Origin: an uncultured Spirochaetaceae bacterium
GTDB lineage: Bacteria > Spirochaetota > Spirochaetia > Sphaerochaetales > Sphaerochaetaceae
Direction of reading: 5' to 3'
Assembly: GCA_945910645.1 (NCBI GenBank)
Contig: CAMDZB010000007.1
Span: 1-51,083 of the forward strand
DNA length: 51,083 nt
The notes under the pieces are model-generated. The model was not told the DNA's origin and did no database searches. It was given only the letters and a program-made list of their open reading frames with translations. Below, piece after piece: positions 34,002 through 42,866 of the stretch; position 1 is the stretch's first letter; the number at the start of each line of letters is the position of its first letter. The translations under genes were made by a program, and so were the position numbers.

Positions 34002-36131
34002 ATGGTAAAGAGAATAGAAATTAAAATCGGAAAAGAGACGATGACCCTAGAGACGGGTCGTATTGCAAAACAGGCAAACGGTGCAGTTCTTGCCACATAC
34101 GGTGGCACAAGTGTAATAGCAACAGTATGTTGCGGACAAGCTCCATCAGAGCCATTAGATTACGTTCCACTTTCTGTGGAATACAACGAAAAATACTATG
34201 CAGCTGGAAAGATCCCAGGCGGATTCAACAAGCGTGAGGCAAAACCAAAAGATAAGGAAATCCTAGTATCACGCATCATCGATCGCCCAATGAGACCATT
34301 GTTCTACGAGGCATTTTCAAGAGAGATCCAGCTTGTACCAACAACAGTATCAGCAGACCAGATTAATCCACCAGACATGGTAGCTCTAATCGCATCATCA
34401 GCAGCAGTGACCATCAGCGATATTCCATTCAACGGTCCTGTAGCAGGCGTAAGAGTTGCATACCTTAACGGCGAATACATCATCAACCCAACATTCAACG
34501 AGATTGAACGCTCGGATATGGATATTGTAGTTGCTGGTAATAAGAAAGGCATCACGATGGTTGAAGGTGGTGCAAAAGAGGTATCAGAAGAGGTGATGCT
34601 TAAGGCTATCACAACAGCAGAGCCTATCATCAAAGCAATCTGTGAGGTTCAGGAGGAGCTTCAGAAGGAAGTTGGAAAAGAAAAGCTTCCACTTCTTGAG
34701 AAGAAGGAAGAGCCATCCTACCTTAAAGACGTTAGAGTATATGCAATACCACTTATACAGAGCGCATCATTCAAAGAGGGTGGAAAGCAGGCAAGAGGAC
34801 TTGCTGTAGAAAAGGCTGTTGAAGACGTACTTGAACACTTTAATACAATCGTTGAAGAGAACGAAGATGCAAAGGGTGAAATCAAGGCACTTTGCTCAGA
34901 CATACAGACTGAACTTCTAAGAACCAGCATTCTCGAGAAGGATCTCCGCGTTGACGGAAGAGATACAAAGACAGTCCGTCCTATCACCTGTGAGGTTGGT
35001 GTACTTCCATGCCCACACGGATCTGCACTCTTCACACGCGGTGAAACCCAGAGCTTAGCAACAACAACGCTTGGCTCATCAGACGACGAACAGCTTTCTG
35101 ACGATATCGACGGCGACAAGTCATACAAGTCATTCATGCTTCACTATAACTTCCCACCATACTCAGTAGGTGAGACAGGACGCCTCACAACAGGCAGAAG
35201 AGAGATTGGACACGGTCATCTTGCTGAGCGCGCACTCAGGGCTGTTATGCCATCAAAGGATGCGTTCCCATACACGGTTAGAGTGGTAAGTGACATCATG
35301 GAGAGCAACGGTTCATCATCGATGGCTACAGTATGCGGCGGATGTCTATCCCTCATGGATGCAGGCGTTCCAATTCGCAAGCCTGTTGCAGGATGCGCTA
35401 TGGGACTCATCACAAGCGACGAAAACTACAGCAAATACAAGATTCTCACAGACATCCTTGGCGAAGAGGATCACATGGGCGACATGGATTTCAAGGTTGC
35501 AGGAACAGAAGACGGCATCACAGCATTCCAGATGGACATTAAGATTGCAGGCGTATCTCCAAGCATCATGAAGGAAGCACTCGAGAGAGCACATGTTGCA
35601 AGAATGCACATCCTCAAGATCATGACGGACACACTCCCAGCTCCACGTAAGGAAGTGAGAGCAAACGCTCCAACCATCCTTTCACTCAAGATTGACGAGA
35701 AGAAGATCGGCGCTGTAATCGGTCAGGGTGGACAGACAATCAAGGGCATCAGCCAGGATACTGGCGCTAACGTCAACATCGACGACACAGGACTTGTTAA
35801 GATCTTTGCATCAACTCGTACAAAGGCTGAAAAGGCACTTGATATGGTTAAAGCCATCGTTGAAGAGCCTGAGGTTGGTAAGATTTACAACGGCACTGTA
35901 AAGCGCATTATGGAGATCGGCGCATTCATCGAAATCCTTCCTAAAAAAGAAGGGCTCTGCCACATCAGCAAGCTCGACAAGAAAAGGGTAAAGAGCGTTT
36001 CAGACGTGTTGAAGGTAGGTCAGATCATCCCTGTAAAACTCATGGAGATTGACAGGCTTGGACGCCTTAACCTTTCATACATAGACGCACTTGATACAAT
36101 CAACAACGCAAACAACGAAAACAAGCAGTAA
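34002..36131 (+). CDS. pnp: Polyribonucleotide nucleotidyltransferase (PNPase)
   Basis: The 709-residue phosphorolytic 3'-5' exoribonuclease has two RNase PH domains (about 1-225 and 315-545) joined by a helical domain. A KH domain follows (I-G-A-V-I-G-Q-G-G-Q-T-I-K-G-I near 565-580), then an S1 domain (G-K-I-Y-N-G-T-V-K-R-I near 625). The catalytic half contains F-T-R-G-E-T-Q and E-E-D-H-M-G-D-M-D-F-K-V-A-G-T, with the metal-binding aspartates. Length and order are standard. It degrades mRNA and trims sRNAs. The stop shares a base with the dut start (TAATG). Confidence 0.97.
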   Translation: MVKRIEIKIGKETMTLETGRIAKQANGAVLATYGGTSVIATVCCGQAPSEPLDYVPLSVEYNEKYYAAGKIPGGFNKREAKPKDKEILVSRIIDRPMRPLFYEAFSREIQLVPTTVSADQINPPDMVALIASSAAVTISDIPFNGPVAGVRVAYLNGEYIINPTFNEIERSDMDIVVAGNKKGITMVEGGAKEVSEEVMLKAITTAEPIIKAICEVQEELQKEVGKEKLPLLEKKEEPSYLKDVRVYAIPLIQSASFKEGGKQARGLAVEKAVEDVLEHFNTIVEENEDAKGEIKALCSDIQTELLRTSILEKDLRVDGRDTKTVRPITCEVGVLPCPHGSALFTRGETQSLATTTLGSSDDEQLSDDIDGDKSYKSFMLHYNFPPYSVGETGRLTTGRREIGHGHLAERALRAVMPSKDAFPYTVRVVSDIMESNGSSSMATVCGGCLSLMDAGVPIRKPVAGCAMGLITSDENYSKYKILTDILGEEDHMGDMDFKVAGTEDGITAFQMDIKIAGVSPSIMKEALERAHVARMHILKIMTDTLPAPRKEVRANAPTILSLKIDEKKIGAVIGQGGQTIKGISQDTGANVNIDDTGLVKIFASTRTKAEKALDMVKAIVEEPEVGKIYNGTVKRIMEIGAFIEILPKKEGLCHISKLDKKRVKSVSDVLKVGQIIPVKLMEIDRLGRLNLSYIDALDTINNANNENKQ

Positions 36132-36562
36132 TGATTGTTAAAGTTAAAAAAGAGCCATCTGCATCACTCCCTTTATACAAGACAAAGGGAGCTGCGGGGG
36201 CAGATATAGAAGCTTATCTTAAAGAACCTGTGACGATTAAGGCGCACTCAACTGCACTTATTCCAACAGGTCTTTATTTTGAAATACCAGAGGGATATGA
36301 GGTGCAGATTCGTCCTCGCTCTGGGCTTGCACTAAACAAGGGCATCACGGTATTGAACACGCCAGGCACCATCGACAGCGACTACAGGGGCGAGGTGAAA
36401 GTGTTGCTCTATAACACATCAAATAGCGATGTAATCATACAGAACAAGGAGCGTATCGCACAGGCTGTGCTTGCTCCAGTTACAATAGCAGAATGGATAG
36501 AAACCACCTCTCTATCGCTCACAGATAGAGGAAGCGGAGGTTATGGCTCAACAGGAGTTTAA
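36131..36562 (+). CDS. dut: dUTP diphosphatase
   Basis: The 143-residue trimeric dUTPase converts dUTP to dUMP, keeping uracil out of DNA and supplying thymidylate synthesis. All family motifs are seen: A-G-A-D-I-E-A-Y (motif 1 type), R-P-R-S-G-L-A-L-N-K-G (motif 2), G-T-I-D-S-D-Y-R-G-E (motif 3), and the C-terminal R-G-S-G-G-Y-G-S-T-G that closes over the substrate. It is coupled to pnp upstream and directly abuts lptF downstream. It should work with the flavin-dependent thymidylate synthase at 42867-43682. Confidence 0.96.
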   Translation: MIVKVKKEPSASLPLYKTKGAAGADIEAYLKEPVTIKAHSTALIPTGLYFEIPEGYEVQIRPRSGLALNKGITVLNTPGTIDSDYRGEVKVLLYNTSNSDVIIQNKERIAQAVLAPVTIAEWIETTSLSLTDRGSGGYGSTGV

Positions 36563-37861
36563 ATGACGCGAACAAAAAGGAGGTCTTTTGCATCTCATAA
36601 ATTGATTTATGGATATGTATCAAGGGAATTTATCCTTTCGTTTCTTGTGTCATTTTTGTTTTTCTTCTTTATATTCTTTATAAATCAGCTGCTCTTGATG
36701 CTTAAGAGCGTGTCGGTTCAGAGCCTTTCTGTACGTATAATGCTACGCCTTGTGGTGCTCTCGATTCCACAGTTTTTAATTTACACATTTCCGTTTGCCG
36801 CACTTGCCGGATCAAGCATGGTGATTGGCAATCTTTCGTCGAATAACGAGATTATGGCGCTCAGGGCAAGCGGTATTTCGATATCGCACGTGTTTATTCC
36901 GATTGTGGCGTTTTCCTTCCTAATAGGTGGGGCGGCATTCCTCACAGCGGATGTATTAAATCCATGGTGCGCAACTCAGTATAAAAGCATGTATGCCAGA
37001 ATCATACAGAGCATGCCGTCTGTGGTGCTAAAGCCATACTCGGTCACTAACCTTGGAAACCGTACAATCAGCGTTGGTAACGTGAGTGGCAACAGGCTCT
37101 ACGACGTTGTAATCATGGACTACTCCGACGCGTCAGAGACAAGGCGCATCACAGCAGACAGCGGGGAGATAAACGTAAAAGACCGCGTGAATTACGTGTA
37201 TGAAATCAAGCTCTACAACCCTGATATACTGTTTACAAACACATCAAACGTAGGTAATTATTCGTTTGCAAAATCAGACGAGTTCAGCTATACAATCGAC
37301 ATTTCATCCCTTCTTCCATCGTTTGGTGAGCCTTCTCCAAGCCAGGTGAACGTGAAGGCGCTTAACGAGGTGATAGACATTGATAGGTATAACCTTGATG
37401 AGTTTAACCGTACAAGCCGTGAGGAGTTACGAGTGCAGAACCTCAAACAAGCCGTTGAACTTAGGAACATAAACAATGCCGCCAACTTCTATGAGGCATC
37501 AACAAGCCTTTCATCCCTTGAGGAGATCGCTCGCCGCAGAGATGACTTAACAAAGCGAAGCTTCAGCGAATATCGCCTACGCTACTACCAGAGTGAACTT
37601 CATAAGCGTTTTGCACTTTCCTTGGCGTGCGTAATCCTTGTATTTGTGGCATTCCCGATATCGTTTGTGAAGATAAAGCACGGAAGATTAATAGGCTTTG
37701 GACTTTCAATATTCGTTGCGGTAACGTATTGGGCTGCAATGTTCTTTACGCAGCTACGCTCTGTACAGACCAGTCTTCCTCTAGTTCCTCTAATGTGGGC
37801 GCCTAATGCATTTTTTATGCTTATATCGTTAATATTATTGTATAGGTTGTATAGGGCATGA
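36563..37861 (+). CDS. lptF: LptF/LptG-family permease (first copy)
   Basis: The 432-residue YjgP/YjgQ family protein has a pair of membrane helices near the N-terminus (about 20-75), two more (about 95-135), a periplasmic beta-rich domain (about 150-325) and two or three C-terminal helices (about 350-430). The N-terminal stretch with N-N-E-I-M-A-L-R-A-S-G is the typical coupling-helix region that contacts the LptB ATPase. LptF and LptG form the membrane part of the LptB2FG extractor that moves lipopolysaccharide to the periplasmic bridge. In organisms without classic LPS the cargo may be another envelope glycolipid. The gene follows dut without a gap and has GGAG before ATG. Confidence 0.85.
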   Translation: MTRTKRRSFASHKLIYGYVSREFILSFLVSFLFFFFIFFINQLLLMLKSVSVQSLSVRIMLRLVVLSIPQFLIYTFPFAALAGSSMVIGNLSSNNEIMALRASGISISHVFIPIVAFSFLIGGAAFLTADVLNPWCATQYKSMYARIIQSMPSVVLKPYSVTNLGNRTISVGNVSGNRLYDVVIMDYSDASETRRITADSGEINVKDRVNYVYEIKLYNPDILFTNTSNVGNYSFAKSDEFSYTIDISSLLPSFGEPSPSQVNVKALNEVIDIDRYNLDEFNRTSREELRVQNLKQAVELRNINNAANFYEASTSLSSLEEIARRRDDLTKRSFSEYRLRYYQSELHKRFALSLACVILVFVAFPISFVKIKHGRLIGFGLSIFVAVTYWAAMFFTQLRSVQTSLPLVPLMWAPNAFFMLISLILLYRLYRA

Positions 37862-38994
37862 AAAAGATACATGTTATGCACATCAGCGGAAGGGGTCACG
37901 TTAGGCTTTTAGATAAGTACACGGTGATCTCTGTAATCAAGATTGGACTTGTGACGCTCTCACTCTGCACGCTCATGATGCTTCTTGTGGAGCTCTTTGC
38001 AAACTTCCAGACCTACACGGAGTCGTATATGAATTTCAAGCGTGCTTCCTACCTTCTCATCCTGCGTATCCCATACGCCATCTCACTCACGATAGGACCC
38101 GCGTTTCTATTTGCAACCACGTTTTTTATCTCATCTATCTATTCAAATAACGAGATGATCGCGCTCCTCTCTGCAGGGATTCCGTACTACAGGGTTGTAA
38201 CTCCAATCTGCCTATTCTCGATAGTAGCATCGCTCTTTATGTTTTTCTTTAACGAGTACGTCTATATCCCATCAAACGTGAGATACAACACCACGCTCGA
38301 CATCTACAAAAACTCCGATAACACATACGAGGGCGACAACAGCAACATCTTCTACGTGGACCGTGAGAACAACTACATTGTAAAGATAGATAGATACGTA
38401 GACAGGCGCCAGGAGCTTGCAGGCGTAGACATCATATTCAAGAATGAAGACGGCAGCGTGAGTGAATGTATCACGGCGCGTCTTGCAAAGTGGATAGTGA
38501 GCCAGAAAACATGGGAGCTCCAAAACGTCAAGAAATACGACATAGACGAGGATAACTTTTACATCCTAACATCGGAGGAAGACACGCTTATCGACTCACG
38601 CTTCTCACGTGAACCTGACTTCTTTAAAGACATTCGCTCAGACATTCAAACCATGTCTATTCCAAACGCCATAGACTACCTTCGCACCATCCGCAACCTC
38701 TCAGTCACAAGATACAACGAGCTTGCCACGGACTTTTATGAGCGCGTGCTATCGTGTTTTACAATCTTTGTGATGATGCTTGTGTCCATCTCCATTAACT
38801 TACGCTTTAAAAAGAACGTTCTTTTGTTTTCAATTATCGCATCACTCTCGCTTGGGGTGATTTACTACGTCACGCAGCTTGTAACGCTGCTTTTGGCAAA
38901 GCAAGGGATGATTGCACCGCTTTTAGGCATGGTGATACCATTCATAGTCATCACTGTTGTTGCATTTATTTCAGCATCATCTATACGCTCGTAA
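37858..38994 (+). CDS. lptG: LptF/LptG-family permease (second copy)
   Basis: The 378-residue partner of the preceding permease begins within its stop (ATGA). It shows the same layout of four N-terminal helices, a beta-rich periplasmic region (about 140-260) and C-terminal helices. The coupling segment N-N-E-M-I-A-L-L-S-A-G-I-P is diagnostic. Which of the two genes is F and which is G is by convention and order only. No lptB, lptA, lptC or lptD is in the window. A small terminator follows the stop codon, so the operon recO to lptG probably ends here. Confidence 0.85.
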   Translation: MKKIHVMHISGRGHVRLLDKYTVISVIKIGLVTLSLCTLMMLLVELFANFQTYTESYMNFKRASYLLILRIPYAISLTIGPAFLFATTFFISSIYSNNEMIALLSAGIPYYRVVTPICLFSIVASLFMFFFNEYVYIPSNVRYNTTLDIYKNSDNTYEGDNSNIFYVDRENNYIVKIDRYVDRRQELAGVDIIFKNEDGSVSECITARLAKWIVSQKTWELQNVKKYDIDEDNFYILTSEEDTLIDSRFSREPDFFKDIRSDIQTMSIPNAIDYLRTIRNLSVTRYNELATDFYERVLSCFTIFVMMLVSISINLRFKKNVLLFSIIASLSLGVIYYVTQLVTLLLAKQGMIAPLLGMVIPFIVITVVAFISASSIRS

Positions 38995-38995
38995 C

Positions 38996-39018
38996 ACCTC
39001 ACGTATTGGAGGTTTTTT
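38996..39018 (+). terminator. Short intrinsic terminator after lptG
   Basis: ACCTC (38996-39000), 8-base loop, GAGGT (39009-39013), then T6. The stem is only five pairs, so termination may be partial. It overlaps the likely -35 of tgt. Confidence 0.6.
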
Positions 39019-39035
39019 CTCATACATGATATATT
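39006..39035 (+). promoter_or_regulatory. Promoter of tgt, leaderless type
   Basis: TTGGAG (39006-39011), 18-bp spacer, TATATT (39030-39035), then 6 nt to ATG 39042. No Shine-Dalgarno site. The -35 lies inside the lptG terminator stem. Confidence 0.6.
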
Positions 39036-39041
39036 AAAGGT

Positions 39042-40172
39042 ATGAGTAAATTTTTTGAGGTAATACAAAACGACAAAGAAACAGCTGCACGTCTTGGAAT
39101 CCTACATCTTGCGCATGGCGATGTAGAAACGCCTGTATTCATGCCTGTGGGAACTCAAGGCACCGTTAAGGGGGTATACCACGACACCCTTCGTAAGATA
39201 GGGTACAAGCTGATCCTTGGCAACACCTATCATCTATACCTACGCCCTGGGTGCGAGGTGCTTAATAAATACGGCGGACTACACAAGTTCTCAACGTGGG
39301 ACAGGAATATCCTTACAGACAGCGGAGGATTTCAGGTGTTCTCGCTTTCAAAGCTACGTAAGATTACAGATGAGGGCGTGAAGTTCTCATCGCACATAGA
39401 CGGGAGCAAACACCTCTTTACACCAGAGAGTGTGATTGACACAGAAGGCGTGATAGGAAGCGACATTGCAATGTGCCTTGACGTATGCACACCGTATGGC
39501 GAAAACGAGAAAAAAAGTAGGGAAGCCATGTATCGCACTCACGCATGGGCAGAGAGGGCAATTCATCACTATGAATACCTTAAAGAAAACAATCTTCCTC
39601 ATCCACACTCGCTCTTTGGAATAGTTCAGGGCAACTTCTATAAGAACTTGAGAAAACAGAGCGCTGAATTCATAAACTCACTCCCGTTTGATGGGATTGC
39701 AATCGGTGGCCTCTCAGTTGGCGAGGATGACGACACCTTTGTGGAATACTTAAGATACACATCCCCGCTTATAGACAAAACGCGCCCGCACTACGTTATG
39801 GGCATAGGAACACCAGAGTACATCTTTGAGGCTGTGGAAAATGGCATAGATATGTTCGACTGTGTTCTTGCAACAAGGATTGCAAGACACGGCACCGCAT
39901 TCAGAGACAGCGGTGACATCAGCGTGATAAAGTCGCCATTTAGGGGAAAGGATGAACCTATAGACCCAACCTGCACCTGCACGGCGTGTAAGGAGTACTC
40001 ACTTGGATACATCCACCACCTCTTTAAGGCAAACGAGATGCTCGGCTCTATGCTGCTCTCTGAGCACAACCTTACATATTTATATAATCTTGTGGAGCGC
40101 ATAAAGGAGTCGATTAAAAACGGCACATTCAAGGAATTTAAGCGTGACTACCTTCTTATGCGGAAAGGCTGA
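39042..40172 (+). CDS. tgt: tRNA-guanine transglycosylase (queuine/preQ1)
   Basis: The 376-residue enzyme exchanges guanine 34 for preQ1 in tRNAs with GUN anticodons, on the way to queuosine. The nucleophile region I-L-T-D-S-G-G-F-Q-V-F-S, the G-I-V-Q-G-N and I-G-G-L-S-V-G-E segments, the second catalytic Asp in M-F-D-C-V-L-A-T-R, and the zinc site C-x-C-x-x-C with a later His (T-C-T-C-T-A-C-K) are all present. The length fits bacterial TGT. It starts with a -10 box 6 nt upstream. The next gene has its own promoter and ribosome-binding site. Confidence 0.96.
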   Translation: MSKFFEVIQNDKETAARLGILHLAHGDVETPVFMPVGTQGTVKGVYHDTLRKIGYKLILGNTYHLYLRPGCEVLNKYGGLHKFSTWDRNILTDSGGFQVFSLSKLRKITDEGVKFSSHIDGSKHLFTPESVIDTEGVIGSDIAMCLDVCTPYGENEKKSREAMYRTHAWAERAIHHYEYLKENNLPHPHSLFGIVQGNFYKNLRKQSAEFINSLPFDGIAIGGLSVGEDDDTFVEYLRYTSPLIDKTRPHYVMGIGTPEYIFEAVENGIDMFDCVLATRIARHGTAFRDSGDISVIKSPFRGKDEPIDPTCTCTACKEYSLGYIHHLFKANEMLGSMLLSEHNLTYLYNLVERIKESIKNGTFKEFKRDYLLMRKG

Positions 40173-40185
40173 TATTAAAAAATTC

Positions 40186-40212
40186 TTGCACAAAACAAAA
40201 ATATGGTATAAA
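40186..40212 (+). promoter_or_regulatory. Probable promoter of the large outer-membrane protein gene
   Basis: TTGCAC (40186-40191) and TATAAA (40207-40212) are 15 bp apart. The shifted TCTTGC would give 17. The leader of about 57 bases carries a CGGAGG site before ATG 40276. Confidence 0.45.
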
Positions 40213-40275
40213 ATGAGGTTAAATAATACTTATGGGAGGTGTTTGGAAAGGGCACTTCTCGTTACGGAGGAAAAA

Positions 40276-41970
40276 ATGAAAAAAAAGGTAGGAATAATCT
40301 TACTCATTTCACTTCTCGTGATTTCGAGTGTGTTCGCAAGCACCTTTACTGGTAAGGCTCGCCTACGACTTGGAGCATGGAACAATGGTACTGGAAGTGG
40401 TAAAAATTGGAATTATGGCTTCCTGGATAAGAGCGAAGCTGAGCTCAAGTTCATTCTTCAGGAGCTCATCGGTTCAACAACAGGCGAAGGCAAGTACTTT
40501 GCTGAGGTTGAAGCAGCTGCAACAGCCAGATTGAAAGCAGGAGATAAATGGACTTATTTTGATGCTGAGTGGAACGCAAAAAACGTTCAGTTTAAAGTAC
40601 AGTTCAACAAGGCTAACATCGTTTTTGATAAAGACAAGAACTTCAAGCTTGGCATCAATGGCACATGGAATCAGCCACGCTATGCAAGAGGTTGGGAAGT
40701 TGAACTAGATAATGGCAACTTAATTCAGTCAGATCCATTCTTTACATACGCAACAGCATTTGAAAGCCCTAATCACATACAATATAATGCTACAGCATCA
40801 TGTGGATGGATTCCTGGTATTACTCTTTCATACGACAAATTTGCATTTTCTTTTGCACTTGATGGTAATCATTATGGTAATCCAGTTAATGATCCAGGTC
40901 TTGTTGCTCTCTTCCAGGCAAACGACCTCACAGTGATGGATGGCATGAATGTGTCTGTTGCAGCAGGTTACATGCAGTCTAATACTATGTATGTATGGGA
41001 TGGTTATGGACTTAAACAAGATGGTACTCTTAATTCTCAAGGTCAGCCTAATCCTGATACCAATACAATGGAAATAAAAAAACATAGTGTAGGACCACAG
41101 CGTCATATCCTCTTTGGCTTTGGCCTCAACTATGCATCAGATCTTGTTAAGTTCGACCTTGGTGTGAACGGCAACTATAATGTTGACAAGAAACAAAATG
41201 CATGGACTTATGATGGTTATAAGAAGCCTGAAATCAATGAGCCACATGGTGTTGAAGCATCAATCAACTTTGCTTATCTTGGCGATGTTAAGGTTAACTT
41301 CGACGCATGGTTCCTTGATAACCTCGGCCTCTGGTCAGATGCAAACGTTCCAACATTTGTAACAATGGGTAACCAGTTTGATCTTGGTTTAGTTTACAGA
41401 AATTATGAAGGTGAATTCTTTACAGACGATGAAGCAAACCCATTTGCACTCCATAAGGCACTCTCAATGCAGCTTGGTGTTCAGCCAATTGATGCGCTTA
41501 AGATCAACGTACGCGCTCAGGATATTATCAACCAGTGTATCATCGGCGCAGACTTCCCAATCTACATCACAGATGCAATCACACTCACACCAACATTTGA
41601 GTATACAAATGATACTGAAAAGAAATATACTAAATCTGGTTGGAAGAATGATGGTAAGGCAAACAGCATCATCCAGGGAATGCTTCAGTTCAACTACAAG
41701 CACGACCTCTTCAACCTCTATGCTTCTGTTAGAGTTGGTACAGAGACTCAAGCTACAACAAAGAGTGGTAAAGGTACTCCAATCCATGTTCGCCCATACC
41801 TCAAGATCTCATCTGATGCTCTTGTTGACAACCTCATCCTCTCACTTGTTTGGGAAAAGGCAACATTTGGTAATCAGGCAGATGCTCCATCAGGTAAATA
41901 TTATAATATTTACGGAGATGATACACAGAACTTTGGTGATATCTATCTTGAAGCAAGAATTAACTTCTAA
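40276..41970 (+). CDS. Major outer-membrane beta-barrel protein (porin-like)
   Basis: The 564-residue protein has a signal peptide (M-K-K-K, hydrophobic core, cleavage after V-F-A near residue 22). Its mature chain of alternating polar/hydrophobic strands is rich in Asn, Gly, Asp and aromatics, and it ends in Phe (E-A-R-I-N-F), the usual signal for barrel insertion by BamA. The gene has a GGAGG site, a real leader and an efficient UUCG-loop terminator, and uses codons in an even, expressed-gene style, so it is probably abundant. No specific transporter family is recognisable. ATG 40276 is used because the ribosome-binding site lies directly upstream; longer in-frame readings overlap tgt. Confidence 0.75.
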   Translation: MKKKVGIILLISLLVISSVFASTFTGKARLRLGAWNNGTGSGKNWNYGFLDKSEAELKFILQELIGSTTGEGKYFAEVEAAATARLKAGDKWTYFDAEWNAKNVQFKVQFNKANIVFDKDKNFKLGINGTWNQPRYARGWEVELDNGNLIQSDPFFTYATAFESPNHIQYNATASCGWIPGITLSYDKFAFSFALDGNHYGNPVNDPGLVALFQANDLTVMDGMNVSVAAGYMQSNTMYVWDGYGLKQDGTLNSQGQPNPDTNTMEIKKHSVGPQRHILFGFGLNYASDLVKFDLGVNGNYNVDKKQNAWTYDGYKKPEINEPHGVEASINFAYLGDVKVNFDAWFLDNLGLWSDANVPTFVTMGNQFDLGLVYRNYEGEFFTDDEANPFALHKALSMQLGVQPIDALKINVRAQDIINQCIIGADFPIYITDAITLTPTFEYTNDTEKKYTKSGWKNDGKANSIIQGMLQFNYKHDLFNLYASVRVGTETQATTKSGKGTPIHVRPYLKISSDALVDNLILSLVWEKATFGNQADAPSGKYYNIYGDDTQNFGDIYLEARINF

Positions 41971-41988
41971 TCTCTCAAGATTGGATAA

Positions 41989-42018
41989 AACAGACCCTTC
42001 GGGGTCTGTTTTTTTTTC
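41989..42018 (+). terminator. Intrinsic terminator with UUCG tetraloop
   Basis: AACAGACCC (41989-41997), loop TTCG, GGGTCTGTT (42002-42010), then a long T tract. A C(UUCG)G-closed loop is an especially stable hairpin. Confidence 0.95.
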
Positions 42019-42039
42019 TCTATGGGAGAGTGTTTTTGA

Positions 42040-42045
42040 TATAAT
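42040..42045 (+). promoter_or_regulatory. -10 box 8 nt from the CPBP protease start
   Basis: TATAAT ends 8 nt before ATG 42054, right after the preceding terminator. No ribosome-binding site or clear -35. Confidence 0.5.
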
Positions 42046-42053
42046 AGAAAGAT

Positions 42054-42668
42054 ATGAACAGAAGACGGCATGTTGTTTTGTTTTTCTCGTTTGCATTTGT
42101 TTGGCTCGTTGCACTAGTTGCCGTGTCGCTTCTGTTTTCGCGCTCTCTTGAGAGGGCAAACAGTGTGGGTGCAGTGTCAAGCGGTCTTCTTTACGGCGTG
42201 GTGTTCGTAGCGCTACAGTCACTCCTTGAGGAAGTGGTTTTCAGAGGGGCTTACTTTTATATAAAGAGGCGTGCATCCTTTGAATCACGACGGTTTAAGA
42301 TTCTCTATATTGTAATTTCATCTTTGCTCTTCAGTGTGTTTCACATCTTTAACAGCGAGGTGCAGAACAACACTTTTGTGTTTGTGTTGCTTTTGGATTA
42401 CTTTCTAATAGGTGCGCTCTTCTCGTATGTGGACATCAGGCTTGGGAGCCTTGCACCATCATACGGCATTCACTTTATCAACAACATTTATACTTTTTTT
42501 GTGGTGACATCGAAGAATTCATCATCGCCGTTCAAGAGCGTTTTTCATCTTACCATAGCTGAGGATGACGTTTTGTTTGTGCTCACGTCGCTTGTTATTG
42601 AATTTGCACTTACTATTGGTTTAACAGAATTCATAAAAAGAAGAACGAGCAAAGACAAAGTATGTTGA
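42054..42668 (+). CDS. CPBP-family intramembrane metalloprotease
   Basis: The 204-residue membrane protein has about five to six hydrophobic segments and the glutamate motif L-E-E-V-V-F-R-G (E-E-x-x-x-R) near residue 58. A His follows in F-S-V-F-H-I-F-N (about 98-105) and another in G-I-H-F-I-N-N (about 140). These are the three motifs of the CPBP (Abi/CAAX-protease-like, Rce1) family, which cleaves within or near membranes. The substrates of most bacterial members are unknown. It stands alone between a terminator and the tRNA gene on the other strand. The start is of the leaderless type. Confidence 0.85.
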   Translation: MNRRRHVVLFFSFAFVWLVALVAVSLLFSRSLERANSVGAVSSGLLYGVVFVALQSLLEEVVFRGAYFYIKRRASFESRRFKILYIVISSLLFSVFHIFNSEVQNNTFVFVLLLDYFLIGALFSYVDIRLGSLAPSYGIHFINNIYTFFVVTSKNSSSPFKSVFHLTIAEDDVLFVLTSLVIEFALTIGLTEFIKRRTSKDKVC

Positions 42669-42715
42669 TTAAAACTAAGATTAAATTGAATTGTTAAATT
42701 TTGGCAATAAAAAAA

Positions 42716-42788
42716 TGCCGCCTCCAGGAATTGAACCAGGGACACAGGGATTTTCAGTCCCTTGCTCTACCAACTGAGCTAAAGCGGC
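42716..42788 (-). tRNA. tRNA-Phe (GAA anticodon)
   Basis: The minus strand folds into a full 73-base cloverleaf: acceptor GCCGCTT/AGGCGGC, D arm GCTC...GAGC, anticodon stem AGGGA/TCCCT with loop CTGAAAA (anticodon GAA), and T arm CCTGG-TTCAATT-CCTGG. The discriminator base is A. CCA is not encoded; the next bases are a run of T, so the tRNA is matured by CCA addition and the T run (42709-42715) can act as the terminator. Confidence 0.95.
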
Positions 42789-42853
42789 ATATGATGATAT
42801 TCTAGCACAAGTTACATAATTTAGTCTATATGTACAAAACAACTTTTTTACTT

Positions 42854-42859
42854 TATAAT
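42854..42859 (+). promoter_or_regulatory. -10 box 7 nt from the thyX start
   Basis: TATAAT ends 7 nt before ATG 42867. TGTACA, a partial -35, lies 17 bp upstream (42831-42836). No Shine-Dalgarno site. Confidence 0.55.
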
Positions 42860-42866
42860 TTTCACC